From contig NZ_WXVV01000015.1 in the NCBI RefSeq assembly GCF_013433315.1, forward strand, positions 112,668 to 176,667: DNA of 64,000 bases, in the 5' to 3' direction. The notes under the pieces are model-generated. The model searched no databases and was not told where the DNA came from. It saw nothing but the letters and a program-made list of their open reading frames with translations. Every line of letters begins with the position of its first letter. Position 1 is the first letter of the stretch. Below, piece after piece: positions 35,222 through 43,596 of this stretch. The DNA is from Pseudomonas crudilactis (lineage in GTDB: Bacteria; Pseudomonadota; Gammaproteobacteria; Pseudomonadales; Pseudomonadaceae). The translations under genes and the position numbers were made by a program.

Positions 35222-36006
35222 GCTTCATCACCGTGAAAAACGTCTGGCAGCAATACGCCGATCAAGTGGTGCTGGAAGGCTTGAACCTGAGCGTCAACGA
35301 GGGTGAATTCTGCACTTTGGTCGGCGCGTCCGGTTGCGGCAAATCGACGTTCCTGCGCCTGCTGCTCGGCCAGGAAACGGCAAGTCGCGGCGAGATTCTG
35401 CTCGACGGTCAACCGCTGGCCAGCGAGCCGGATGCCAGCCGTGGCGTGGTGTTCCAGCGCTACTCGGTATTCCCGCATTTGAGCGTGCTGGACAACGTCG
35501 CCCTCGGCCTCGAACTGCCGCGTGCGCCGTTGCTGGGGCGGTTGTTCGGCAGCGCCAAACGTGAGGCACGCGAACAGGCAGCGGCGTTGCTGCACAAGGT
35601 CGGCCTCGGCCATGCGCTGGACAAGTACCCGGCGCAGTTGTCCGGCGGGATGCAGCAACGCTTGGCGATAGCCCAGGCGCTGATCATGAAACCACGGGTG
35701 TTGCTGCTCGACGAACCGTTTGGCGCGCTCGATCCGGGCATCCGCAAAGACATGCACGCCTTGCTGCTGGAGCTATGGCGCGAGACCAAACTGACGGTGT
35801 TCATGGTCACTCATGACCTGTCCGAAGGCTTCAGCCTCGGCACCCGTCTGCTGGTGTTCGACAAGGTGCGTCTCGACCCGCACGCCCCCGGCGCCTATGG
35901 CGCACGCATCACCTACGACATCCCTTTGAACAGCGACCGCCGCGCCCAACGCGCCGCCGTCGACGCCCTGCCGTTGCCACTGGCAGGCGCCCTTCGCACC
36001 GCTTGA
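35218..36006 (+). CDS. ABC transporter ATP-binding protein, guanidine locus
   Basis: A 262-residue ABC ATPase of the SsuB/TauB type. Walker A is GASGCGKST, the signature is LSGGMQQRLAIAQAL, Walker B is VLLLDEPFGAL and the switch His is in MVTHDLSEGF. It completes the importer with the preceding binding protein and permease. The DUF1989 genes follow 13 bp downstream. Confidence 0.92.
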   Translation: MSFITVKNVWQQYADQVVLEGLNLSVNEGEFCTLVGASGCGKSTFLRLLLGQETASRGEILLDGQPLASEPDASRGVVFQRYSVFPHLSVLDNVALGLELPRAPLLGRLFGSAKREAREQAAALLHKVGLGHALDKYPAQLSGGMQQRLAIAQALIMKPRVLLLDEPFGALDPGIRKDMHALLLELWRETKLTVFMVTHDLSEGFSLGTRLLVFDKVRLDPHAPGAYGARITYDIPLNSDRRAQRAAVDALPLPLAGALRTA

Positions 36007-36019
36007 GAGGACTTCTTCA

Positions 36020-36757
36020 ATGAATAAACCGATGACCGATTCGACCCAACTGTTCCCACCCTTCGCCGAAGAAATGCTCCCCGGCGGAGGCCACCGTTCC
36101 TTCGTGTTGAAGCGCGGCCAATTGCTGCGCCTGACCGATCTGCGCGGCGGCGCCAACGTCAGCCTGACCCTGCTCAACGCCAATGAAAAAACCGAACGGC
36201 TGAACCTGCCCGACAGCCTCAAATGCCAACACACCGCCAAGCTCACCACGGGCCACTGCCTGTACTCGGACATGGGTCGCGTACTCGCCGCGATCACTGC
36301 TGATACCTGCGGCTGGAGCGACAGCCTCGGCGGCGTGCTCTGCGCCGAAGAGGTCGCAGAAAAGTACGGCCAGGGCCGCTATCAGGAACTGCGCAACGGC
36401 TTCTTCCGCAACGGCACTGACAACCTGCTGGTGGAACTCGGCAAGTGGGGGCTGGGCCTCTCCGATCTGTTGATGACCCTCAATCTGTTCAGCCGGGTGA
36501 ATGTCGATGAGGCTGGACGCTTCCACTTCGTCGAGGGCAATTCCAAGGCCGGCGACTACATCGAACTGTACGCGCCGATGGACACGCTGGTGGTGCTCAC
36601 CGCGCTGCAACACCCGATGGATCCGGCGCCGGAATACGCACCGAAACCACTGAAGCTGAGCTGGATGAATGCCGACGCCAGCGTCGCCGAACACTGCCGC
36701 ACCTCGCGCCCGGAAAATGAGCGCGGCTTTATCAACACCGACCGTTTGTTCGCCTGA
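36020..36757 (+). CDS. DUF1989 protein, carboxyguanidine deiminase subunit (first)
   Basis: A 245-residue DUF1989 protein, formerly named a urea-carboxylase/amidolyase-associated protein. In guanidine-riboswitch operons the two paired DUF1989 proteins form carboxyguanidine deiminase (CgdAB), which turns carboxyguanidine into allophanate and ammonia. Recognisable are LFPPFAEEMLPGGGHRSFVL, YSDMGRVLAAI and TCGWSDSLGG. Its partner follows 11 bp downstream. Which subunit name applies was not decided, so none is given. Confidence 0.88.
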   Translation: MNKPMTDSTQLFPPFAEEMLPGGGHRSFVLKRGQLLRLTDLRGGANVSLTLLNANEKTERLNLPDSLKCQHTAKLTTGHCLYSDMGRVLAAITADTCGWSDSLGGVLCAEEVAEKYGQGRYQELRNGFFRNGTDNLLVELGKWGLGLSDLLMTLNLFSRVNVDEAGRFHFVEGNSKAGDYIELYAPMDTLVVLTALQHPMDPAPEYAPKPLKLSWMNADASVAEHCRTSRPENERGFINTDRLFA

Positions 36758-36768
36758 GGATCGCTGCC

Positions 36769-37410
36769 ATGTCAGTTGCTATCGCCACTTCGCAAAACCA
36801 ACCCGACGCAGCGGTGTACCGCGCCACGATCCCGGCCGGTGAGCCGTGGCTGATGGAGGTCAAGGCCGGCCAGACCCTGCGCATTCTCGATCTGGAAGGT
36901 AACCAGGCAATCGACACTTTGTTCTACAGCCTCGCCAATCCCAAGGAACGCTACGATGTGCAGCGCACCTTGCGTCGGCAGAACAGCGTCTACCTGAGCA
37001 CCGGCAGCGTGCTGTATTCCAACCTCGGCCACGCCATGCTGACCATCGTCGCCGACACCTGCGGACGCCACGACACCCTCGGCGGCGCCTGCGCGCAAGA
37101 GAGCAACACCGTGCGCTACGCCCTGGAAAAACGCTACATGCACAGCTGCCGCGACAACTACCTGCGCGCCTGCGCCCATGATGGGCGACTGGGCAAAGGT
37201 GACATCGGGCCGAACATCAATTTCTTCATGAATGTGCCGGTAACGGCGGATGGCGGGCTGACCTTCGAGGACGGGATTTCGGCGCCGGGCAAGTACGTCG
37301 ATTTGCGTGCCGAGATGGATGTGATCGTGTTGATTTCCAATTGCCCGCAGTTGAACAACCCATGCAACGCCTACAACCCGACACCTGCGGAGCTGCTGGT
37401 ATGGAACTGA
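36769..37410 (+). CDS. DUF1989 protein, carboxyguanidine deiminase subunit (second)
   Basis: A 213-residue DUF1989 protein and paralogue of the preceding gene. Shared features are the ISDLEGNQ-like segment (RILDLEGNQAIDTLFY), YSNLGHAMLTIVADTCG and GRHDTLGGACAQE, with a Cys/His set that probably binds metal. With the previous protein it should form the deiminase that links guanidine carboxylase to allophanate hydrolase. It ends 281 bp before the carboxylase; the gap holds a REPIN and a guanidine-II riboswitch. Confidence 0.88.
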   Translation: MSVAIATSQNQPDAAVYRATIPAGEPWLMEVKAGQTLRILDLEGNQAIDTLFYSLANPKERYDVQRTLRRQNSVYLSTGSVLYSNLGHAMLTIVADTCGRHDTLGGACAQESNTVRYALEKRYMHSCRDNYLRACAHDGRLGKGDIGPNINFFMNVPVTADGGLTFEDGISAPGKYVDLRAEMDVIVLISNCPQLNNPCNAYNPTPAELLVWN

Positions 37411-37499
37411 AAATCAGCCGGTTGCGCCGTTGGTTGTTTGCCCTGTGCCAGGCGCGTTCCGGGCAGTGCCTGAAATCCCCCAAACAACCCTGATCAAAA

Positions 37500-37588
37500 T
37501 GTGGGAGCGAGCTTGCTCGCGAAGCCGTCGCATCAGAAACATCAATGCTGACTGACACATCGCATTCGCGAGCAAGCTCGCTCCCACA
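37500..37588. repeat. REPIN upstream of guanidine-II riboswitch
   Basis: REP copies at 37500-37523 and 37565-37588 face each other across a 41-base loop. The right part of the loop (TGACACATCGCA) nearly matches that of the REPIN inside the carboxylase gene (TGACACACCGCA), so both are of one subfamily. It splits the operon between the deiminase and carboxylase genes. Confidence 0.92.
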
Positions 37589-37622
37589 GGGGATCTGTAG
37601 TGATTTGAAGTCGGTGTTTTTT

Positions 37623-37670
37623 CATCCGGGACGGCCCGGATGTCTGTCGAAAAACGGCGGGACGGCCCGC
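37623..37670 (+). ncRNA. Guanidine-II (mini-ykkC) riboswitch
   Basis: Two hairpins each carry an ACGG tetraloop: CATCCGGG-ACGG-CCCGGATG (37623-37642) and GCGGG-ACGG-CCCGC (37657-37670), with a 14-base linker. Paired stem-loops with ACGR loops are the whole definition of the mini-ykkC motif. Immediately after, CCCC-TTCA-GGGG (37673-37684) pairs with the AGGGG ribosome site of the carboxylase gene, 7 bases before its ATG, so guanidine would be expected to release translation. Confidence 0.9.
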
Positions 37671-37691
37671 TTCCCCTTCAGGGGTTATGCC

Positions 37692-40600
37692 ATGTTCGAA
37701 AAAGTCCTCATTGCCAATCGTGGCGCCATCGCCTGCCGCATCCTGCGCACCCTTGCGTCATTGCAGGTCAAAGGCGTGGCGGTGTATTCCGAAGCCGACG
37801 CCGCCAGCCTGCACCTCCTGCACGCCGATGAAGCCCACAGCCTCGGTGAAGGCGCTGCTGCCGGCACTTATCTGGCCGTCGAAAAGATCCTCGCCATTGC
37901 CAAACAAAGCGGCGCCACGGCGATCCATCCCGGCTATGGATTTCTCTCGGAAAACGCCGCGTTCGCCGAAGCCTGCGCAGCGCAGGACATCGCCTTCATT
38001 GGCCCAACGCCGGAGCAACTTCGCGTGTTCGGCCTCAAGCACACCGCCCGCGCCCTGGCCAAGCAGCACGGCGTGCCGATGCTCGAAGGCACCGAACTGC
38101 TCGACAGCCTCGACGCCGCGCTGATCGCCGGCGAACAGGTTGGCTACCCGGTGATGCTGAAAAGCACCGCCGGCGGTGGCGGCATCGGCATGCGTGTGTG
38201 CCGCAGTGCCAGCGAATTGAGCGAATCCTTCGAAGCGGTAAAACGTCTCGGCCAGAACAACTTCAGCGACGCCGGGGTGTTCATCGAGAAATACATCCAG
38301 CGCGCCCGGCATCTGGAGGTGCAGGTGTTCGGCGACGGTCGCGGTGAGGTCATCGCCTTCGGCGTGCGTGACTGCTCAGTGCAGCGGCGCAATCAGAAAG
38401 TCCTCGAAGAAACCCCGGCGCCGAACCTGCCGGATGGCATGGCCGATGCGCTGTGCGCAGCGGCGATCAAACTGGCGAAAGCGGTGAACTACCGCAGCGC
38501 CGGCACGGTTGAATTCGTCTTCGACAGCGAGGCGCAGCGTTTTTATTTTCTCGAAGTGAACACGCGGTTACAGGTGGAGCATGGCGTCACTGAACAAGTC
38601 TGGGGCGTCGATCTGGTGCGCTGGATGGTTGAGCTGGCGGCAGGTGAATTGCCACCGCTAAGTGAGTTGTATCGCCAGCTGAAACCTGAAGGCCATGCGA
38701 TTCAGGCGCGGCTGTATGCGGAAGATCCGGGGCGTGATTTTCAGCCAAGCCCGGGCTTGCTGACGGCGGTTCAATTTCCCCCGGCCAACGGCATTCAACT
38801 GCGCATCGATACCTGGGTCGAGGCTGGCTGCGAGATCCCGCCGTATTTCGATCCGATGATCGCCAAAGTCATCACTTGGGCGCCGAGCCGCGAACAGGCG
38901 CGTGCCGAGTTGCATCAAGCGCTGGCCGAGAGTCTGTTGTACGGCGTGGAAACCAACCGTGATTACCTGCGACAGATTCTCCTCGACACGCCGTTCGCCA
39001 GCGGTGAGCCGTGGACGCGTTGCCTGGAAGGTCTGGTCTATCGCGCCAACACCTTCGAAGTGCTCAGCGCCGGCACGCAAACCAGCGTGCAGGACTATCC
39101 TGGTCGCCTCGGCTATTGGGCGGTCGGCGTGCCGCCGTCGGGGCCGATGGACAGTCGCGCATTGCGTCTGGGCAATCGCTTGCTCGGCAATGCTGAAGGT
39201 GCGGCGGCACTGGAAATCACCATGAGCGGGCCGCTGTTGCGCTTCAATTGTGCAGCGGTGGTCGCGGTGACCGGTGCGCCGATTGCCCTGACGCTTGAAG
39301 GTGCAAGCGTGCCGATGAATACCGCCCTGCTGATCCCGGCGGGTGCGACGTTGCACCTCGGTAGCATCGGCGGCGCCGGGGCACGCAGTTATCTGTGTCT
39401 GCGCGGCGGTTTGCAGGTGCCGGATTATCTGGGCAGCAAAAGCACGTTCACCCTTGGCCAGTTCGGAGGCCATGGTGGTCGCGCATTGCGCGCCGGTGAT
39501 GTGTTGCATATCCCTGCGCTGACGGACCGCAGTGCTGGTCAGCAACTGGCCGAACAGCACATCACCGCGTTGCCGGCGGTGCGGCAGATTCGGGTGATTT
39601 ACGGCCCGCATGCTGCGCCGGAATACTTCACCGAAAACTACATCAACACATTCTTTGAAACCCAGTGGGAAGTGCATTTCAACTCCAGCCGCACCGGTGT
39701 TCGCCTGATCGGGCCGAAACCGGAGTGGGTGCGCGCGGACGGTGGTGAGGCCGGGTTGCATCCGTCGAATATTCACGACAATCCGTATGCCATCGGCGCG
39801 GTGGATTTCACCGGCGACATGCCGGTGATCCTCGGCCCGGATGGCCCGAGCCTGGGCGGGTTCGTGTGTCCGGTAACGGTGATCGAAGCGGATTTGTGGC
39901 AACTGGGGCAGCTCAAGGCGGGCGATAAAATCCAGTTCATTCCCGTCAATCTAAAGACCGCCCGCGATCTCGCCCTGAAATGGGATCTCCCCTGTGGGAG
40001 CGAGCTTGCTCGCGAAGAGGCCGTGTCAGTCAACATTGATGTGTCTGACACACCGCATTCGCGAGCAAGCTCGCTCCCACAGGGTTTGGTGTCACCTGCT
40101 GTGTTGAATTTGGGTCAGGAGGATCGGCGGCTTGTTGCACGGGTCTCCGGGGATACTCATCTGTTGCTGGAAATCGGGGAGCCGGAACTCAATCTGGTCC
40201 TGCGCTTCCGCGCCCACGCCCTGATGCAAGCGCTGGAAAGCAAATCCTTGCACGGTGTGATCGACCTCACCCCCGGCATTCGCTCGCTGCAAATCCACTA
40301 CCTGCCGGAGCAACTGCCGCTCACCGATCTGCTCGGCATCATCGCCGGCGAATGGGACGCGGTGTGCGCAGCCAATGACCTGCAAGTGCCGTCACGCATC
40401 GTGCATTTGCCGCTGTCGTGGGACGACCCGGCCTGCCAGTTGGCGATCGAGAAATACATGACCACCGTGCGCAAGGACGCGCCGTGGTGCCCCAGTAACC
40501 TGGAGTTTATCCGCCGCATCAACGACCTGCCCAATCTCGACGAAGTGCAGCGCACGGTGTTCGATGCCAGCTATCTGGTGATGGGCCTTGGCGACGTTTA

Positions 40601-41339
40601 CCTCGGTGCACCGGTGGCCACGCCGCTGGATCCGCGCCATCGCCTGGTCACGACCAAATACAACCCGGCACGCACCTGGACCGCTGAAAATTCGGTGGGC
40701 ATCGGCGGCGCCTACATGTGCGTGTACGGCATGGAGGGCCCGGGCGGTTATCAGTTCGTCGGGCGCACCTTGCAGATGTGGAATCGCTATCGCGAAGTCG
40801 CCGCGTTCGATGGCAAACCGTGGCTGCTGCGCTTCTTCGATCAGATCCGTTTCTACCCGGTCAGCGCCGACGAGCTGCTGCGTATCCGCCGTGATTTTCC
40901 GCTGGGGCGCTTCGATCTGAACATCGAACACAGCCAGCTCAACCTTGCCGACTATCAGGCTTTTCTCAATCGCGAAGCCGAGGGCATCAGTGCCTTTCGC
41001 GCCCAGCAACAGGGCGCGTTCAACGCCGAGCGCGAACGCTGGATCGCCAGCGGTCAGGCGCATTTCGACAGCGAAGACGCCGTGCCGGAGTCCAGCGAAG
41101 ACGCGCCACTGGCCGACGGTGAACACAGCATCGACAGCCACATCGCCGGCAATCTCTGGCAGGTGCAGGTCGAGGCCGGCAGCCGCGTTGAAGCGGGCGA
41201 TGTGCTGGTGATTCTCGAGTCGATGAAGATGGAAATCCCGGTACTCGCGCCGATGGCCGGGGTGGTGCGCGAGATTCGCGTGCAACCCGGTTCGGCGGTA
41301 CGCGCCGGACAACGGGTCGTGGTGTTGGCACTCGATTAA
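37692..41339 (+). CDS. Guanidine carboxylase (annotated family: urea carboxylase)
   Basis: Biotin-dependent carboxylase, 1215 residues. Enzymes of this family next to guanidine riboswitches and DUF1989 genes prefer guanidine over urea and make carboxyguanidine. Domains in order: biotin carboxylase (MFEKVLIANRGAIACRIL, STAGGGGIGMR, NTRLQVEHGVTE; about 1-450), two KipA/KipI-like carboxyltransferase domains (about 475-755 and 800-1030), and a C-terminal biotinyl domain with Lys1179 in ESMKME. ATG 37692 follows AGGGG. A complete REPIN lies in frame at about residues 768-797, in the linker between the two Kip-like domains; the ORF stays open through it. Whether the enzyme tolerates this insert is not known. 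Confidence 0.9.
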   Translation: MFEKVLIANRGAIACRILRTLASLQVKGVAVYSEADAASLHLLHADEAHSLGEGAAAGTYLAVEKILAIAKQSGATAIHPGYGFLSENAAFAEACAAQDIAFIGPTPEQLRVFGLKHTARALAKQHGVPMLEGTELLDSLDAALIAGEQVGYPVMLKSTAGGGGIGMRVCRSASELSESFEAVKRLGQNNFSDAGVFIEKYIQRARHLEVQVFGDGRGEVIAFGVRDCSVQRRNQKVLEETPAPNLPDGMADALCAAAIKLAKAVNYRSAGTVEFVFDSEAQRFYFLEVNTRLQVEHGVTEQVWGVDLVRWMVELAAGELPPLSELYRQLKPEGHAIQARLYAEDPGRDFQPSPGLLTAVQFPPANGIQLRIDTWVEAGCEIPPYFDPMIAKVITWAPSREQARAELHQALAESLLYGVETNRDYLRQILLDTPFASGEPWTRCLEGLVYRANTFEVLSAGTQTSVQDYPGRLGYWAVGVPPSGPMDSRALRLGNRLLGNAEGAAALEITMSGPLLRFNCAAVVAVTGAPIALTLEGASVPMNTALLIPAGATLHLGSIGGAGARSYLCLRGGLQVPDYLGSKSTFTLGQFGGHGGRALRAGDVLHIPALTDRSAGQQLAEQHITALPAVRQIRVIYGPHAAPEYFTENYINTFFETQWEVHFNSSRTGVRLIGPKPEWVRADGGEAGLHPSNIHDNPYAIGAVDFTGDMPVILGPDGPSLGGFVCPVTVIEADLWQLGQLKAGDKIQFIPVNLKTARDLALKWDLPCGSELAREEAVSVNIDVSDTPHSRASSLPQGLVSPAVLNLGQEDRRLVARVSGDTHLLLEIGEPELNLVLRFRAHALMQALESKSLHGVIDLTPGIRSLQIHYLPEQLPLTDLLGIIAGEWDAVCAANDLQVPSRIVHLPLSWDDPACQLAIEKYMTTVRKDAPWCPSNLEFIRRINDLPNLDEVQRTVFDASYLVMGLGDVYLGAPVATPLDPRHRLVTTKYNPARTWTAENSVGIGGAYMCVYGMEGPGGYQFVGRTLQMWNRYREVAAFDGKPWLLRFFDQIRFYPVSADELLRIRRDFPLGRFDLNIEHSQLNLADYQAFLNREAEGISAFRAQQQGAFNAERERWIASGQAHFDSEDAVPESSEDAPLADGEHSIDSHIAGNLWQVQVEAGSRVEAGDVLVILESMKMEIPVLAPMAGVVREIRVQPGSAVRAGQRVVVLALD
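39993..40081. repeat. REPIN inside the carboxylase coding sequence
   Basis: REP copies at 39993-40016 and 40058-40081 in opposite orientation, both with the full GAGCGAGCTTGCTCGCGA core. They are translated in the carboxylase frame, giving GSELARE and SRASSLPQ. The reading frame continues on both sides with normal family sequence. Confidence 0.95.
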
Positions 41340-41362
41340 AACCATTTGGAAAGGATCAACTC

Positions 41363-43135
41363 ATGAATCTGCAACTCGATGTTCTGCGCCAGGCCTATCG
41401 CAATGGCGACACCACTCCACGTCAGCTGCTGCTGAAACTGCGCGAGAAAGCCGCCGCGCTGAACCCGGATTATCACCTGTTCATCCACCTGCTCAGCGCC
41501 GACGAACTGGAGCCGTATCTCGCCGCTCTAGACGGTCGCGACCTCGACAGTCTGCCGTTGTACGGCGTGCCGTTTGCGATCAAGGACAACATTGATCTGG
41601 CCGGTATTGCGACCACCGCTGCCTGCCCGGATTTTGCTTATGTGCCGGAGCGCTCGGCGACCATCGTCGAGCAGTTCATCGCCTTGGGGGCGATACCGCT
41701 GGGCAAGACCAATCTTGATCAGTTCGCCACGGGACTCAACGGCAGCCGCTCGCCGTATGGCGCGTGCCCGAACAGCGTGCTGACGGAATATCCGTCCGGC
41801 GGTTCCAGCGCCGGTTCGTCGCTGGCGGTGGCACTGGGTGTGGCGAGTTTTGCTTTGGGCACGGACACCGCAGGCTCCGGTCGGGTGCCGGCGGCGCTGA
41901 ACAATCTGGTCGGATTGAAGGCGAGCAAAGGTCTGATTTCCACCGCCGGTGTGCTGCCGGCGTGTCGCACGCTCGATTGCGTGACGACGTTTACCGCGAC
42001 GGCGCGTGAGGCCAGTCAATTGCTTGCGCTGACCGCCAGGCTTGATCCGCGCGACGAATACAGCCGCCGTAATCCATCGTGGAATGACGGCTCGGCGTTT
42101 GGTACGCCACGGGCGTTTCGTTTCGGTGTGCCGCGTGCGCAGGATCTTGAGTTTTTCGGTTGCGTCGAAGGCCCGCTGTTGTTTGGCGATGCCATCGACC
42201 GGCTCAAGGCCTTGGGTGGCGAAGCGGTCGAGCTGGATCTGTCGCCATTCCTTGAAGCCGCACGCCTGCTTTACGAAGGACCGTGGGTCGCCGAACGCTA
42301 TAGCGTGGCGGGTGAGTTGATGGAGAAAAATCCCGAGGCCGTTTTACCGGTGATCCGCGCTGTGCTGGCCAAAGCGCCGGCGGTGACGGGCGTGCAGACC
42401 TTCCGCGCGCAGTATCGGCTGCAAGCTTTGAAAGCGCTGTGCGATCAGGCCCTCGAAGGCCTCGACTGCGTGCTCACACCAACCATCGGCCGCCCGGTGA
42501 CACTGGCCGAACTGCACGCCGAACCGGTGCTGCGCAACTCCGAACTGGGTTACTACACTAACTTCATGAACCTGCTCGACTACGCTGCGGTCGCCGTGCC
42601 GAGCGCGTTCATGGCCAACGGTTTGCCGTGGGGTGTGACGTTGTTTGGTCGGGTCTTCACCGATCAATATCTGCTGAGCGTGGCGGATGCGCTGCAGCGT
42701 CAGCAGGACCCGGCACTGCCCACACCTGTAAACATTGCGCGCCATGATCGTGCACGCATCGTGGTGTGTGGCGCGCACCTGCAAGGGTTGGCGTTGAACT
42801 GGCAACTGACACAGCGGGGTGGGCGCTTGCTGGAGACGACGTTGAGCTCAGCGGATTATCAACTGTATGCGTTGGCCGGCGGCCCGCCGCTGCGGCCGGG
42901 CATGGTGCGGGTCAAGGATGGCGGTGTGGCGATTGCGGTGGAAGTGTGGGAATTACCGAGCAGTGAGTTGGGCTCGTTCCTGACCGGGATTCCGGCACCG
43001 CTGGGACTGGGCAAGGTGCAACTGGCGGATGGTCGTTGGGAGAGCGGGTTTATTTGTGAGCCGTATGGACTGGAGGGTGCGCTGGACATCAGCTATTTGG
43101 GGGGCTGGCGGGCGTATCTGGAGACTCGGAACTGA
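41363..43135 (+). CDS. atzF: Allophanate hydrolase (amidase family)
   Basis: Splits allophanate into carbon dioxide and ammonia, the last step of guanidine or urea assimilation by this route. The 590-residue product has an amidase-signature domain (about 1-440) with the Ser-cis-Ser-Lys elements AIKDNIDLAG and YPSGGSSAGSSLAV, and a C-terminal domain (about 450-590) found in AtzF/DUR1-type enzymes. AAGGA precedes ATG 41363, 23 bp after the carboxylase stop. The last ~33 bp of the gene are repeated, decayed, 179 bp downstream. Confidence 0.93.
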   Translation: MNLQLDVLRQAYRNGDTTPRQLLLKLREKAAALNPDYHLFIHLLSADELEPYLAALDGRDLDSLPLYGVPFAIKDNIDLAGIATTAACPDFAYVPERSATIVEQFIALGAIPLGKTNLDQFATGLNGSRSPYGACPNSVLTEYPSGGSSAGSSLAVALGVASFALGTDTAGSGRVPAALNNLVGLKASKGLISTAGVLPACRTLDCVTTFTATAREASQLLALTARLDPRDEYSRRNPSWNDGSAFGTPRAFRFGVPRAQDLEFFGCVEGPLLFGDAIDRLKALGGEAVELDLSPFLEAARLLYEGPWVAERYSVAGELMEKNPEAVLPVIRAVLAKAPAVTGVQTFRAQYRLQALKALCDQALEGLDCVLTPTIGRPVTLAELHAEPVLRNSELGYYTNFMNLLDYAAVAVPSAFMANGLPWGVTLFGRVFTDQYLLSVADALQRQQDPALPTPVNIARHDRARIVVCGAHLQGLALNWQLTQRGGRLLETTLSSADYQLYALAGGPPLRPGMVRVKDGGVAIAVEVWELPSSELGSFLTGIPAPLGLGKVQLADGRWESGFICEPYGLEGALDISYLGGWRAYLETRN

Positions 43136-43480
43136 TCCAGAAACCAGCCCTCACCCTAGCCCTCTCCCGGAGGGAGAGGGGACTGACCGAGGTGTCTGTC
43201 AGATGCTTGCCATTCGGTGATATCGAGCCGAACACAATTTTTGAATTCACCACAATTCAGCCCCCTCTACCTTCAGGAGAGGGCTGGCAGGCGTATCTTG
43301 AAACTTGGAGCTGATCCAGAAACCAGCCCTCACCCTAGCCCTCTCCCGGAGGGAGAGGGAACTGACCGAGGTGTCTGTGAGGGTATTGCCATTCAGTGAT
43401 AACCCGTCGAACTCGGGTTTTGAAATCACCACTATCTAGCCCCCTCTCCCTCCGGGAGAGGGCTGGGGTGAGGGAGCGAT
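43102..43480. repeat. Tandem 179-bp duplication with palindromic CCCTCACCCTAGCCCTCTCC repeats
   Basis: The sequence from GGGCTGG at 43102 recurs from 43281 and begins a third time at 43460. Each unit holds the atzF end-like sequence GGCGTATCT...CTGATCCAGAAACC, then CCTCACCCTAGCCCTCTCCC-GGAGGGAGAGGG, then ACTGACCGAGGTGTCTGT. The stop codon of atzF (43133-43135) lies in unit 1. Short open frames that read across the units are by-products. No gene is seen between 43136 and 43596. Confidence 0.88.
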
Positions 43481-43596
43481 CCTTCTGACACACCCTCTAC
43501 GTCATTTCCCCCGCCATTTCAGGCATAAATCCCGCAGTCTTTTCCCGGCCATCCCACTAGAATGCATGCCATCGGGCCACTGCCAACGGATCTGCC

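Noticed and set aside
37545..37691. N-terminal extension of the carboxylase through the REPIN and riboswitch
   Set aside because: It would translate REP and aptamer sequence; the ATG at 37692 has its own ribosome site and the normal family N-terminus.
43029..43399. Small frames sharing DPETSPHPSPLPEGEG at the end of atzF and beyond
   Set aside because: They are readings of the tandem palindromic repeat, without ribosome sites.
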